From Mycobacterium sp. MS1601 (GTDB lineage Bacteria > Actinomycetota > Actinomycetes > Mycobacteriales > Mycobacteriaceae): a stretch of 64,000 nt of DNA. Where the stretch lies: contig NZ_CP019420.1 of assembly GCF_001984215.1 (NCBI RefSeq), forward strand, positions 1,240,001 through 1,304,000, given 5' to 3'. A program made the position numbers and the translations under genes. This document shows positions 29,469 to 38,893 of this stretch, piece after piece. The notes below the pieces were generated by a model that had not been told where the DNA came from, did not search any database, and was given only the letters and a program-made list of their open reading frames with translations. Numbering within the stretch: position 1 is the stretch's first letter; every line of letters begins with the position of its first letter.

Positions 29469-30130
29469 GACCGGATCGCCGAGACCGCCTCGGTGAGCAG
29501 CGCCTCCGCCCGCGCGGTGTCCACCGGCACCACCGGCTTGTCAGGCAGCACCAGGGGGTTGGCGGTGACGATCACCTGGTAGTCCCCGAAGTGCGCCAGG
29601 TAGCTGTAGATCTCGCCGGTCTGCGCCTGCCCGTTGACGGTGGTCTGCAACACCCGGTGCACAGCCTGGGTCTGCACCCCCTCGATCTGCGGCACCTGCG
29701 CCACCTCCACGGTGCCGCGCAGCGCGCCGCCGGCGAAGTTGACCTTCTGGCAGTTGTCGGCCGGTTCGACCATCGGCAACTCTTCGTTGGTTTCCATCGC
29801 GATGACGATGAACCGCAGCCCCTCACCCTCGGCGGACACCGCCGCCATGTTGCCCTTGAGATCGCCGGGCATCTGCTGGCCGGCGGCGAACTGCGCGCAG
29901 TCTGCGGGTTCGAACTTCAGCCCGTCCGGGAGTTTCTGCGCGGACAGCAGTTTCGGGTCGATACCCGTCACGGGCACTTCGGAGACGGTGAACTCCGGGC
30001 CGAACGAGGACTTCAGATCCGCCACTTTGGCGATATCGGCCGACGGGCCGTCGGCCGCTTCACCGGAGGACGAACACGCGGCCAGCAGACCGACGCACGA
30101 AAGGAGGACCAGCGCTCTGCGATTCCACAT
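29465..30130 (-). CDS. DUF5642-type lipoprotein (Rv0999-like)
   Basis: 221 residues. Signal peptide with lipobox LAAC, then a domain matching the mycobacterial Rv0999 family (SSFGPEFTVSEVPVTGIDP; EPADCAQFAAGQQMPGDLKGN; EPADNCQKV). Anchored to the outer membrane-side surface; role unknown. It follows a second lipoprotein of similar pattern by 11 bases, probably a paralogous pair in one transcript. Confidence 0.75.
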   Translation of the reverse strand: MWNRRALVLLSCVGLLAACSSSGEAADGPSADIAKVADLKSSFGPEFTVSEVPVTGIDPKLLSAQKLPDGLKFEPADCAQFAAGQQMPGDLKGNMAAVSAEGEGLRFIVIAMETNEELPMVEPADNCQKVNFAGGALRGTVEVAQVPQIEGVQTQAVHRVLQTTVNGQAQTGEIYSYLAHFGDYQVIVTANPLVLPDKPVVPVDTARAEALLTEAVSAIRS

Positions 30131-30141
30131 CGGAGGTCAAT

Positions 30142-30822
30142 CTACCCACGCAGAGTGTCGACCGTCGTCACCAGCAGGTCACTGGCGTACTGGGGTGGCA
30201 GCGGCGGATCCACCGCCCCCGGATCCGTGACCAGCGTCACGAAAACCGCATACTGGTCCACCAGCGCCATGAATGTGTCAGCGCGCGAATCAGTTTCGTT
30301 GCCGGACTCCACCCTGGCCCGAATGGTCGCCGCGGTGCCCACGGTTGCGGCGCCGTCGATCACCGGTGCGTCGAGCAGGCTGACCTCGGCCGTCGACGCC
30401 CCGTAGGCCATCGACCACCGACCGCACCCGCCGAGCAGCACCGGGTCCAGCCCCGCCTGCGGACGCGGCGGGCCCGTCACCACCACCACGTAGACGATCC
30501 CGCCGGCACCCGATCCCGACACCCCGATTGCGGGTCCGTCGGGCGCCGGGTCCACCAGAGCCGCGCACTGCGGCGGTTCGGCCGTCCAGCCTCGTCCGAA
30601 GCCCCAGAACGCCACCGGTGACGAGGCGTACCCGCCGACATCGGCGACTTCGTAACCCTCGGGAAGTTCGGGGCGGATCCGTCGGATCCGCTCAGGGTCG
30701 ACGGTGGCGCCTCGTGCCTGCACGGAGGTCGCCGAAGTGGTCTGGTCGGGAGGTGTCTCGGCCACCTGAGCGCATCCGCCCAGCACAGTCACCGCCAGGA
30801 CGACCAGCGCCAGTGACCGCAC
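30142..30822 (-). CDS. Lipoprotein, DUF5642-like paralogue
   Basis: 226 residues. Lipobox LGGC, then a domain with features shared with the next gene (RRIRPELPEGYEVADVGGYAS; QCAALVDPAPDGPAIGVSGSGAGG; a C-terminal YASDLLVTTVDTLRG helix). It is probably a diverged copy of the downstream lipoprotein. GTG 30822 is the start. Function unknown. Confidence 0.68.
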   Translation of the reverse strand: MRSLALVVLAVTVLGGCAQVAETPPDQTTSATSVQARGATVDPERIRRIRPELPEGYEVADVGGYASSPVAFWGFGRGWTAEPPQCAALVDPAPDGPAIGVSGSGAGGIVYVVVVTGPPRPQAGLDPVLLGGCGRWSMAYGASTAEVSLLDAPVIDGAATVGTAATIRARVESGNETDSRADTFMALVDQYAVFVTLVTDPGAVDPPLPPQYASDLLVTTVDTLRG

Positions 30823-30849
30823 CGGCCCTTACTACCACAGGCGCAGCAG

Positions 30850-31326
30850 TCAGCGGTTGAGGCGCCAGATGTCGGTCGACATCACCGTGGCGAACGCGCA
30901 CCACAGCGGGTACGGCGCCAGTGCCAGCCCGGCCGACGAATTCACCTTTGCTGTCCGCCTGGCCAGATCAGCGCTGCTGACGGTAAGGGCACCGGCCGCG
31001 ACCGCCGACGGACCCAGTTTGTGTGCCTTGAAGAACAGCCAGCTCCAGCCGGCGTTGAGCACCAGATTCACGCCGAGGGCGGCGGTGTACCCCGACACCG
31101 ATGCCGGATCCTGCGTGCGGAGCTTGTCGATGGTGGCCGCCGAGGTGACCGCGATATCGGTGTAGAGCGACGTCCACGCCACGGGGAAGACCCCGTTTGG
31201 CGGTACGTACCTGGGCTTGCGCAACGTCGGGTACCAGGTTTCGACGCCCGCCTTGCTGGCGACGCTTCCGATCACTGCGGCGGCGGCAGTGCCCAATCCG
31301 GTGGCGATGAGAGTGCGTGACGGCAT
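30850..31326 (-). CDS. TspO/MBR family membrane protein
   Basis: 158 residues, five predicted helices. WYPTLRKPRYVPPNGVFPVAWTSLY is the conserved TspO first loop, and LNAGWSWLFFKAHK plus LAPYPLWCAFATVMSTDIWRLN complete the family. TspO proteins bind porphyrins or related ligands in the membrane. ATG 31326 is chosen because upstream in-frame sequence is not hydrophobic. Divergent from the LpqN-like lipoprotein. Confidence 0.87.
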   Translation of the reverse strand: MPSRTLIATGLGTAAAAVIGSVASKAGVETWYPTLRKPRYVPPNGVFPVAWTSLYTDIAVTSAATIDKLRTQDPASVSGYTAALGVNLVLNAGWSWLFFKAHKLGPSAVAAGALTVSSADLARRTAKVNSSAGLALAPYPLWCAFATVMSTDIWRLNR

Positions 31327-31417
31327 GTTCTCGACGGTAGTCCGCCGCAATACCGACGAGCCGGCTTTGCCCACCGTAGGCTTCCCGGGGAGAACCAGCT
31401 CGAAGGAGACCACACCG

Positions 31418-32122
31418 ATGAAGAAGTTCACCTCCGTCGCAGGTGCGGGCGTGACCGCGCTCGCACTCGGCCTGGCCCTCGTGGGCTGCGGCTCGGATTC
31501 GTCGACCGAGGCCACCTCATCCAGCAGCAGCGCAGAAGAGTCCACGGCGGAGTCCACCTCGGCAGCCGCGGAGTCCACCGAACCGGCTGCACCCGCAGGA
31601 CCTAACGAGACCATCCAGGACTACATCGTCTCCAACGGAATCCAGGAATCGACGGTCAAGCGCGGTGACCCGGGTGTGCCGGTGGTGAACATGCCGGTGC
31701 CGCCCGGCTGGCAACAGCGCGACAACATCCCGGAGGCGCCGTTCGGTGCCATCGTGTTCACCGGCACCGCCGTGCCGGCGAACCCGCCGCGCATTCTGGC
31801 CCTGATGTCCAAACTCACCGGCGACGTCGACCCGCAGGCCATCCTCGACTACGCGCCGGGCGAGCTGGAGAACATGCCCGGGTGGCAGCCGATGAACCCG
31901 GGCACGCGCAACCAGCTCAGCGGTTTCGACGCCTTCCAGATCGCCGGCGCGTATGCGATCGACGGCCGCAAGGGCATGATCGCGCAGAAGACCGTGGTGA
32001 TCCCCGCCGACGACGGTGTGTACGTGTTGCAGCTCAACGCCTACTCCGATGAGCAGGAGGCGCCGGTGCTGGGCAACGCGACGCAGGTGATCGACGAACA
32101 GACCACCATCACGTTCGAGTAG
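31418..32122 (+). CDS. LpqN/LpqT-family lipoprotein
   Basis: 234 residues. Lipobox LVGC at about residue 24, a Ser/Thr/Ala/Glu-rich linker, and the LpqN domain from NETIQDYIVSNGIQE to the end (VNMPVPPGWQQRD; PPRILALMSKLTGDVD; LSGFDAFQIAGAY). Cell-surface lipoprotein; the family is linked to cell-envelope processes in mycobacteria. ATG 31418 follows GAAGGAGA. Its stop abuts that of the convergent gene. Confidence 0.85.
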   Translation: MKKFTSVAGAGVTALALGLALVGCGSDSSTEATSSSSSAEESTAESTSAAAESTEPAAPAGPNETIQDYIVSNGIQESTVKRGDPGVPVVNMPVPPGWQQRDNIPEAPFGAIVFTGTAVPANPPRILALMSKLTGDVDPQAILDYAPGELENMPGWQPMNPGTRNQLSGFDAFQIAGAYAIDGRKGMIAQKTVVIPADDGVYVLQLNAYSDEQEAPVLGNATQVIDEQTTITFE

Positions 32123-32944
32123 TCAGGCGCGCGAGATCCTGGACGCCTCCGCCACCAGGTCGGGCGACGGGCGCACCCCGGTGTATCGCGCGAACTGCTC
32201 GGCGGCCTGCAGCGCGATCACCTCTGCACCGGTGATCACCTGCTTGCCCGCCGAGCGGGCAGCGACGATCAGCGGCGTCTCCGACGGCAGTGCCACGACG
32301 TCGAACACGGTGTCGGCCGCGGCGATCGTCTCGGCACCGAACGGGCAGTCGCGTTCCTCGGGTGCGCCGGCCATGCCCACGGGCGTGACGTTGACGATGA
32401 TCGAGGCCTCCGCACCGCCGACGTGCGGACGCCAGTGGTAGCCGAGCCTTTCGGCCAGCTCGGGGCCGGCGGTCGGGTTGCGTGCCACCACGGTGCCGTG
32501 GTGAAAGCCGTTGTCTCGGAACGCTGAAGCCACGGCGCTGGCCATGCCACCGCTGCCGTGGATCAGCACCGACTGCGCGGGATCGAGGTGGTGGCTGTTG
32601 ATCAGTTGCTCGATGGCCAGGTAGTCGGTATTGGCTGCGGTCAGCACACCGTCGTCGTTGACGATGGTGTTCACCGAGTTGATCACCCGCGCCGAGTCCT
32701 CCACGTGGTCGACGAGAGCGAGCACGTCCTGTTTGAACGGCATGGACACCGAACATCCGCGGATTCCGAGAGCCCGCACGCCGCCGATGGCCGCGACGAT
32801 GTCGGTGGTGGTGAACGCCTTGTAGAGGAAGTCGAGACCCAACTGGTCGTACAGGTAGTTGTGGAATCTGGTGCCGATGTTGCTGGGTCTGGCGGCCAGC
32901 GAGATGCACAGCGTGGTGTCCTTGGACAACGGCGGTCTGGTCAT
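32123..32944 (-). CDS. Shikimate 5-dehydrogenase-like protein
   Basis: 273 residues. Substrate domain: SLAARPSNIGTRFHNYLYDQLGLDFLYKAF and GCSVSMPFKQD with the catalytic Lys; NAD(P) domain: VLIHGSGGMASAVASAF. The N-terminal motif is SLAARPSN where AroE has I-x-x-P-hxxSxSP, so this belongs to a shikimate-dehydrogenase-like subgroup whose substrate may differ. It is 13 bases downstream of the acetyltransferase gene and probably co-transcribed. Confidence 0.75.
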   Translation of the reverse strand: MTRPPLSKDTTLCISLAARPSNIGTRFHNYLYDQLGLDFLYKAFTTTDIVAAIGGVRALGIRGCSVSMPFKQDVLALVDHVEDSARVINSVNTIVNDDGVLTAANTDYLAIEQLINSHHLDPAQSVLIHGSGGMASAVASAFRDNGFHHGTVVARNPTAGPELAERLGYHWRPHVGGAEASIIVNVTPVGMAGAPEERDCPFGAETIAAADTVFDVVALPSETPLIVAARSAGKQVITGAEVIALQAAEQFARYTGVRPSPDLVAEASRISRA

Positions 32945-32957
32945 CTGGACTCCTGCT

Positions 32958-33944
32958 CTACAACGCCCGGATCATCTGGCGCGCAACGTTTTCGATGCGC
33001 TTCTCGGTCTCGGGACCGAACGGTACCGTGCTGGGCACGTTGACGACGGTGGTGACGATACCCAGATCCTCTCGCTCCCAGCGGGCGCCGGCGTGGTTGA
33101 AGATGGAGCGCATCGCTCGGTTCTCCGACAGCACCCGACCCGAGAAGGTCTTCACTCCGGCAACGTGGGCTGCCACTGTCAGGGCTCCCATCAGATAGGT
33201 GCCGATCCCGCGGCCCTGGTACTCGTCGCCGACAGTGAAGGCGATCTCGGCGGTGCTGTTGTCACGTTCGTCGCGCACGTACCGGGCGTCGGCCACCACG
33301 TCTCCCGATTCGGTGGTGACCACCCAGACGAAATGGTCCACGTAATCCACCTCGAAGAGGTAGCGCATCAGGCTGGGTGTCGGTGCCCGCGGCGACTGGA
33401 ACCGCCGGTAGAGCGTCTCGCTGGAGAACTCCACGGGACCGTTGGTGGTGCGCTCGCTGTCGCCGGGCAGCACCGGACGCACCAGCAGCCGGGTGCCGTC
33501 GGCAAGGTTCAACGGCACCGGGGTGATGAATGCCGCCAAGCGCTGCCGGGCGGTGCGGATCAGCAGCGCCAGCACGCCGGGTAGTTCGATCAGCTCATCG
33601 AAGGCGTCATCGCCGCCCACCCACCCGGTCAGGTCTTCCAAGGCGGTGACCGTGGCCGTGCGCGGAGAGTGGCGCAGCAACGCGATCTCACCGACGATGC
33701 GGCCTGGCGCGACGTCGGTCACGAAAGAGTGTCCGTCCTCGCTGCTGTGGCTCACCTCGACACGGCCCGTGTGGATGATCAGGAAGAAATCGGCCGGGTC
33801 CCCCTGGGTCATCAGAGTCTCGCCGGCGCCCGCGGTGATCGGCGTCAGCTCGCGGGCCAGCGGATACAGGTCGGCACCGAAGCAGTCTGCGAACACGGTG
33901 AGTGCCGCAAGATCGCTTGCGCGCTCGACTAGTCGTTCGGCCAC
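32958..33944 (-). CDS. cAMP-regulated protein lysine acetyltransferase (Rv0998/MtPat-like)
   Basis: 328 residues. An N-terminal cyclic nucleotide-binding domain (GDPADFFLIIHTGRVEVSH; phosphate-binding GEIALLRHSPRTATVTA) is fused to a C-terminal GNAT domain (IAFTVGDEYQGRGIGTYLM; LSENRAMRSIFNHAGA). This architecture is known from mycobacterial Pat enzymes, which acetylate acyl-CoA synthetases such as Acs and universal stress proteins when cAMP binds. GTG 33944 is the start. Position next to the Rv0999-like gene matches M. tuberculosis. Confidence 0.92.
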   Translation of the reverse strand: MAERLVERASDLAALTVFADCFGADLYPLARELTPITAGAGETLMTQGDPADFFLIIHTGRVEVSHSSEDGHSFVTDVAPGRIVGEIALLRHSPRTATVTALEDLTGWVGGDDAFDELIELPGVLALLIRTARQRLAAFITPVPLNLADGTRLLVRPVLPGDSERTTNGPVEFSSETLYRRFQSPRAPTPSLMRYLFEVDYVDHFVWVVTTESGDVVADARYVRDERDNSTAEIAFTVGDEYQGRGIGTYLMGALTVAAHVAGVKTFSGRVLSENRAMRSIFNHAGARWEREDLGIVTTVVNVPSTVPFGPETEKRIENVARQMIRAL

Positions 33945-34043
33945 ATCGTTCCGTTCTCTGCGATGCGGCCGACGTTACCGGAGTCCGGGCGTGCTTCGGG
34001 GCGGTTGAGGCGCAGCGAACAGTCACCCCGTGGTCGTGACGAT

Positions 34044-34853
34044 CTACTCCTGTGACGTGACCGCCGGACTCGACGGCCGGCAGCGGCACCGCTCCGATGA
34101 CAAATCCACCGAGTCCAGTGCCCTGCTGACGACTTTGCGCAGGGTGCCTCCGTCCCATGCGGCAATCCGGACCGCCCAACCCGCGGCGTTCGGCAGTTCG
34201 GTGGTCGCGACGTACACCCGGCGATCTCCGCCGAGCACGCTCAGCGATTCCATGTCCCCGACGGCCCCACACCCGAGGACGTACACCGTGGCGAAGGCCG
34301 TTGGCGCCCGGCAGGTCCGCGGAAACGACTCCAGCAGTTGCGCGTCCAGAGCCAGCAACACTTGATCGGATGACTCGATGCGGACCTCGGAGTCATATCC
34401 GCCGAACACCTCCGCGTCCAGGTCGGGATGCAACACCACGGCGTCGACCAGCACCGCCTGGCCCCCGGGATCGACGCAGACCCGGGTGCGCTGAAGGTAG
34501 CGGGCATACGGGGTGAGGATGCGGGGTGCTGGGTCGAACACCAGCCGGCTCGCGGCGCCGACACGAAGATCGGTGCGCTCGGCCGCCACAGCACCGCCGG
34601 GTATGCCGCTGACGGTGGTGGCGCCCTGCCCACGCACCCATGCGCTGCCTCCGTCGACCACCGCGATGTGTTGGGCCACAACGTCACCGGGGATCAGCGT
34701 GCCCGCGGCGTTCTGGACGGTCACCGACCCGAGTTTCGGATCAGCGCTGTCGGGGAAGACCCTGCCGACCAGCAGTGGCCAGCGGTGGCGCCGTCTGGTC
34801 AGTCTGGTTCGCCCGCCCACGTCGGCGAACATCAGATCCAGCGCGACGCTCAC
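34044..34853 (-). CDS. ureD: Urease accessory protein UreD
   Basis: 269 residues. Though UreD is poorly conserved, [33 protein letters not shown] and [30 protein letters not shown] match the family. UreD forms the activation complex with UreF and UreG that inserts nickel into urease. GTG 34853 overlaps the ureG stop (GTGA). This is the last gene of the long leftward operon. Confidence 0.85.
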   Translation of the reverse strand: MSVALDLMFADVGGRTRLTRRRHRWPLLVGRVFPDSADPKLGSVTVQNAAGTLIPGDVVAQHIAVVDGGSAWVRGQGATTVSGIPGGAVAAERTDLRVGAASRLVFDPAPRILTPYARYLQRTRVCVDPGGQAVLVDAVVLHPDLDAEVFGGYDSEVRIESSDQVLLALDAQLLESFPRTCRAPTAFATVYVLGCGAVGDMESLSVLGGDRRVYVATTELPNAAGWAVRIAAWDGGTLRKVVSRALDSVDLSSERCRCRPSSPAVTSQE

Positions 34854-35455
34854 ACGAACAGCACCTCGGATTCCAGCACGTCCATCACGGCGTCCACGCC
34901 GGCACCACCGCGGGCGCTGATCGCCACCACCGGTCGGCCGCCGCGGACGTCATCGGCCTCCTTGAGCATCAGCTGCAGATCCACTCCCACGTACGGTGCC
35001 AGGTCGATCTTGTTGACCACCAACAGATCACAGCGAAGGACACCTGGGCCGCGCTTGCGTGGGATATCGTCGCCGCCCGCGGTGTCGATGACGAACAGCC
35101 AGTAGTCCACCAGATCCCGCGAGAACGTCGACGCCAGATTGTCGCCACCGGATTCCAGCAGGATCAGCTCGGTGTCGGGGAACTCGCTCTCCAACTCGTC
35201 GGCGGCCGCCATGTTCAGCGACGGGTCCTCACGAATCACGGTGTGCGGGCAGCCTCCGGCTTCCACAGCCCGCACCCGTCTCGGGTCTATCAGGCCAGAG
35301 CGGCGAACCCGCTCGGCGTCCTCGGCGGTCACCAGGTCGTTGGTGATCACCGACACCACCCGGCCGCGCTGGGCGAAGCCGGCGAGCAGGGCCTCCACCA
35401 GCGCGGTCTTTCCAGACCCGACAGGCCCTCCGATACCGATGCGCGCAGCCGTCAT
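34850..35455 (-). CDS. ureG: Urease accessory GTPase UreG
   Basis: 201 residues. P-loop [45 protein letters not shown] (the CPH nickel-binding motif), [15 protein letters not shown] and [14 protein letters not shown]. UreG couples GTP hydrolysis to nickel delivery. ATG 35455 overlaps the ureC stop (ATGA). Confidence 0.95.
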   Translation of the reverse strand: MTAARIGIGGPVGSGKTALVEALLAGFAQRGRVVSVITNDLVTAEDAERVRRSGLIDPRRVRAVEAGGCPHTVIREDPSLNMAAADELESEFPDTELILLESGGDNLASTFSRDLVDYWLFVIDTAGGDDIPRKRGPGVLRCDLLVVNKIDLAPYVGVDLQLMLKEADDVRGGRPVVAISARGGAGVDAVMDVLESEVLFV

Positions 35456-37158
35456 CGCAGCATGAACTTCCTCGAAAAAGGCAGAGTTGCCGGGGCTTCC
35501 GCGGTGAGCAGGGTGCCGTCGGCATACACATCGAAGGTGCGCGGATCCACCTCCACCTGCGGCAGTGCACTGTTGCGCACCATGTCGGACTTGCGCAGCC
35601 CGCGCACCGAGCTGATGGGCAGCACGTTCTTGCGCAGCCCCAACTGTTGCGGCACACCGGCATCCACGGCCAGTGAGGACATGAACACGAAGCCCAACTC
35701 GGCCGCCGCGTCTCCGAGAGCACCCCAGTTGGGCCGCTGGATCACCGGCTCCGACGACGAGATGGAGCCGGCGGCATCGCCCAGCGCCGCCCACGCGATG
35801 AACCCGTTCTTGAACACCGCGCGCGGCTTCACTCCGAAGAACGCGGGCTGCCAGATCACCAGATCGGCAACCTTGCCCACTTCCACCGACCCGATGTGCG
35901 TGTCCACGCCCACCGAGATCGCCGGATTGATGGTCAGTTTCGCGATGTAGCGTTTGACACGCTCGTTGTCGGCGGCGACGGTGGTCTCTTCGGGCAGCCG
36001 GCCCACCCGCTGTTTCATCACGTGCGCCAGTTGCCAGCAGTTGGCGATGTTCTCGGCCACCCGCCCCATGCCCTGGGTGTCGCTGCCGAAGATGGAGATG
36101 GCTCCCATATCGTGCAGGAAGTCCTCGGCGACCATGGTCTGAGGCCGGATCCGCGCTTCGGCGAACGCGATGTCCTCCGGGGCCTCCCAGTTCATCAAGT
36201 GCGCCAGCATGGTCATCGGCACACCCTCGTCGAGTCCACCGAGGGTGTACGGGTTGGTCGGGTTGGTGGTGCCGGGGATGACGTTGGGGAAGCTGACACA
36301 GCGGATCAGGTCCGGCGCATGCCCGCCACCGGCACCTTCGATGTGATAGAGGTGGATGGTTCGGTCGCCGATGGTGTCCATGGTGGTCTCGGAGAAACCG
36401 AACTCGTTGATGGAGTCGGTGTGCAGATGCACGGCGAAGTCGGCGGAATCGGCTGCCACCAGGGTCTTGTCGATGATCGCCGGTGAGGCCCCGAAGTCCT
36501 CGTGGATCTTCACCGCGCCGGCACCTGCGGCAACCATCTCCAGCACCGCCGCAGGGTCCGAGGAGCCGCGGCCGAACGGCACATAGTTCATCGGCGTGTA
36601 CTCACCGGCTTTGAGGAACAACCCGAGATTGCGCGGCCCGCCGGTGGCCACCTCGAAGGTGGGGCCCAGCGACCCGCCGATCAGGGTGGTGGTGCCGGTG
36701 GACAGGGCGTGTTCGGTCTGCTGCGGGGAGATCAGATGGGCGTGGGTCTCGATCGCACCTGCGGTGACGATCATGCCTTCGGCGGGGATGGGTGTGGTGG
36801 CCGTGCCCACCACCATGCCCTCGGTCACACCGGGCATGGTGTCCGGGTTGCCCGCCTTGCCGATACCGACGATCCGACCGGCGCGAATGCCGATGTCCGC
36901 CTTGATGATCCCCGCCTTCGCGTCGATGATCAGCGCGTTCATGATGACGTGATCCAGTGCGCCGTCGGACACCTTGGTGGCGGGTCGGTAGCCCTCGCCG
37001 TCGCGCACCGACTTTCCTGCGCCGCTGAGCAGTTCATAGCCGGGAATGGTGAGGTCCTGTTCCACCTCGACAAACAGGTCGGAGTCGGCCAGCCGCACCC
37101 GGTCACCGGTGGTGGGACCGAACACCCGTGCATAGGCGCGCCGGTCGATAGACGTCAT
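35452..37158 (-). CDS. ureC: Urease alpha subunit with Cys-to-Ala flap
   Basis: 568 residues. Nickel ligands are His139/His141 (ETHAHL), carbamylated Lys217 (VKIHED), His246 (LHTDSINE), His272 (HIEGAGGGH) and Asp360 (GSDTQGMGR). The mobile flap reads MLAHLMNW where standard ureases have VCHHL: position 319 is Ala instead of Cys while His320 and Arg336 remain. The nickel site is thus intact but the subgroup differs from classical mycobacterial UreC. It hydrolyses urea to ammonia and carbamate. ATG 37158 overlaps the ureAB stop. Confidence 0.93.
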   Translation of the reverse strand: MTSIDRRAYARVFGPTTGDRVRLADSDLFVEVEQDLTIPGYELLSGAGKSVRDGEGYRPATKVSDGALDHVIMNALIIDAKAGIIKADIGIRAGRIVGIGKAGNPDTMPGVTEGMVVGTATTPIPAEGMIVTAGAIETHAHLISPQQTEHALSTGTTTLIGGSLGPTFEVATGGPRNLGLFLKAGEYTPMNYVPFGRGSSDPAAVLEMVAAGAGAVKIHEDFGASPAIIDKTLVAADSADFAVHLHTDSINEFGFSETTMDTIGDRTIHLYHIEGAGGGHAPDLIRCVSFPNVIPGTTNPTNPYTLGGLDEGVPMTMLAHLMNWEAPEDIAFAEARIRPQTMVAEDFLHDMGAISIFGSDTQGMGRVAENIANCWQLAHVMKQRVGRLPEETTVAADNERVKRYIAKLTINPAISVGVDTHIGSVEVGKVADLVIWQPAFFGVKPRAVFKNGFIAWAALGDAAGSISSSEPVIQRPNWGALGDAAAELGFVFMSSLAVDAGVPQQLGLRKNVLPISSVRGLRKSDMVRNSALPQVEVDPRTFDVYADGTLLTAEAPATLPFSRKFMLR

Positions 37159-37787
37159 GAAACACCGTCCAGCGCACCATTGACCGCTCCTGAGAAGCCG
37201 TGGATCACCCGGTTGCCCGCCATCGGCACCAGCTGGACGTCCACCGGAATTCCTGGCTCGAAGCGCACCCCCGCGCCGGACGCGATGTCCAGTTTGTACC
37301 CCCACGCCGCGCGGCGGTCGAATTCCAGCGCGGCGTTGGTCTCGAAGAAGTGGGACTGACTGCGGACCTGGATGTCGCGGTCACCCCGGTTGATCACGGT
37401 CAGCGACAGCCGCTCGACTCCCGGGAACAGCTCGACGGGCTCCGGCCCCACCAGGATCTCCCCTGGCTGGATATCGCCTTCTCCCAATGGGATCGGATCG
37501 ATCAGCGTCACCAGCTTGGTGCCGTCGGCAAATGGAGCGTCAACGGTCAGGATGCGCACCAGCTCCGGCACACCCGGCTCACACTGGTGTGCTGCGAGCA
37601 AACCGCATGCCCGATCGATCACCTGGTCGTAGGGCAGGTTCTTGCGGGCATCCAGCAGTACCTCATCGACCAGTAGCGCCACCGCCTCGGGGTGGCTGAG
37701 CAGGATGCCCTCACGCAGATTGCGTCGGGCCAGTTCGGCGGCACTGAACAGGGTCAGCCGCTCGATCTCGGTGGGAGTCAGGTTCAC
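37155..37787 (-). CDS. ureAB: Urease gamma-beta fusion subunit
   Basis: 210 residues joining two subunits normally separate. Residues 1-95 are the gamma subunit (LTPTEIERLTLFSAAELARR; REGILLSHPEAVALLVDEVL) and residues 105-210 the beta subunit (PGEILVGPEPVELFPG; VRSQSHFFETNAALEFDRR; HGFSGAVNGALDG). Such fusions occur in some urease lineages. GTG 37787 is chosen for its GGAG upstream and the NLTPTEIE start; it lies 10 bases after ureF. Confidence 0.92.
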   Translation of the reverse strand: MNLTPTEIERLTLFSAAELARRNLREGILLSHPEAVALLVDEVLLDARKNLPYDQVIDRACGLLAAHQCEPGVPELVRILTVDAPFADGTKLVTLIDPIPLGEGDIQPGEILVGPEPVELFPGVERLSLTVINRGDRDIQVRSQSHFFETNAALEFDRRAAWGYKLDIASGAGVRFEPGIPVDVQLVPMAGNRVIHGFSGAVNGALDGVS

Positions 37788-37797
37788 ACAATCTCCT

Positions 37798-38454
37798 TCA
37801 GCTCGCGAACAACCGGGTGCCGTCACCGCGGCGCTGGGCGGCGATGTCGGCAAAAGCGGTGAACATCGCCGGTTCCCGGCGCGGTTCCCGGCGCAACAAG
37901 TCCAGCATCACCGGTGTCGAGGCCGAGGTGACCCGTTGCGCTCCGAGGTGTCCGATGATGCCGAGACGCACTGCTGCACCGGTGATTCCGGAGAGTACCT
38001 GCCAAGCAGCAACCGCCTCGGCCGTCTCCAGAGTCAGCCCGGCAGCCCGGAAACAGACGGCCTGCGCCACCGGCAGATGGCCCGGGGTGGTGCCCGCCAG
38101 GACCCGAGACCGGTACTCGGCGACCCCGTCGAGCACCGCGGCGAACGTACCCAGGGTGGCTGCCCCGGCGCGCCGCGACGCCAGGCGCAGCACCGACATG
38201 ACGGCCAGCGCTTCAGCCAGTTCGTCGGCCTCGTCCACGGCGCCCATCGCCCATGCCCGGCGCATCAGCACCCGGTCGCACTGATGCCAGCGGCCCTCCA
38301 GTGCCTCGGCGGCAAACCCCGCGACGTCGGCTTCGTCAGCCACCAGGCCGTCGCGGTGTGAGCCCTCCAGTCCCGACGAGAACGCGAAACCGCCCGATGG
38401 AAACGCACTGTCGGCAAAACGAATTGCCGACAGCAGCTGCCCCAGGTCAGCCAT
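37798..38454 (-). CDS. ureF: Urease accessory protein UreF
   Basis: 218 residues. RFADSAFPSGGFAFSSGLEG is the UreF N-terminal motif; helical remainder with LEGRWHQCDRVLMRRAW and GTTPGHLPVAQAVCF is typical. UreF acts with UreD to gate nickel insertion by UreG. ATG 38454 overlaps the ureE end by eight bases. Placement of E and F before the structural genes differs from the usual A-B-C-F-G-D order. Confidence 0.9.
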   Translation of the reverse strand: MADLGQLLSAIRFADSAFPSGGFAFSSGLEGSHRDGLVADEADVAGFAAEALEGRWHQCDRVLMRRAWAMGAVDEADELAEALAVMSVLRLASRRAGAATLGTFAAVLDGVAEYRSRVLAGTTPGHLPVAQAVCFRAAGLTLETAEAVAAWQVLSGITGAAVRLGIIGHLGAQRVTSASTPVMLDLLRREPRREPAMFTAFADIAAQRRGDGTRLFAS

Positions 38455-38893
38455 GTGACACCCGGCCGCTGTCCACCAGCTCGCGGACCCGGGCCAGGTA
38501 ATCGGCTTCCGGCGCTTCCAGGTGAACCACCAGGACGTCGTCGTGCTGGTCGACCTTCCAGTGCAGGTGCCCGGCCAGGAATCCCAGGCGTAGCGCGGCG
38601 GACAGGTCCGTCGCCCGCAGGGTCAGTGTCTGCGGTGCGCCGGCCCGCACCACCACGGCGCGGTCTGATTCCAGCAACAGCACCGCACCGTCGGCCAATT
38701 CGCTGTCGCGCGGCAGTACCACCGCATAGTCGGTCCCGGCATCGGAGGTCACCCGCAACCGTCTGCGATCCAGATCGTGGACGTCGAGGTGCACGTACTC
38801 CACGGCATGCTGATGCCGCAGCTCGTGCAGGTGCTCCTCGACCGCACGATCTCCTGCCCAGCCGACGATGCGATCCAGAACCTGCAGTGCCAT
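38447..38893 (-). CDS. ureE: Urease accessory nickel chaperone UreE-like
   Basis: 148 residues. DRRRLRVTSDAGTDYAVVLPRDSELADGAVLL fits the UreE N-terminal domain; DLSAALRLGFLAGHLHWKVDQHDD corresponds to the LGNRH-type metal-binding domain, with two His. The C-terminal His-rich tail of other UreE proteins is absent. ATG 38893 overlaps the upstream amidase stop by one base (TGATG), so urease synthesis is coupled to the amidase genes. Confidence 0.82.
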   Translation of the reverse strand: MALQVLDRIVGWAGDRAVEEHLHELRHQHAVEYVHLDVHDLDRRRLRVTSDAGTDYAVVLPRDSELADGAVLLLESDRAVVVRAGAPQTLTLRATDLSAALRLGFLAGHLHWKVDQHDDVLVVHLEAPEADYLARVRELVDSGRVSHG

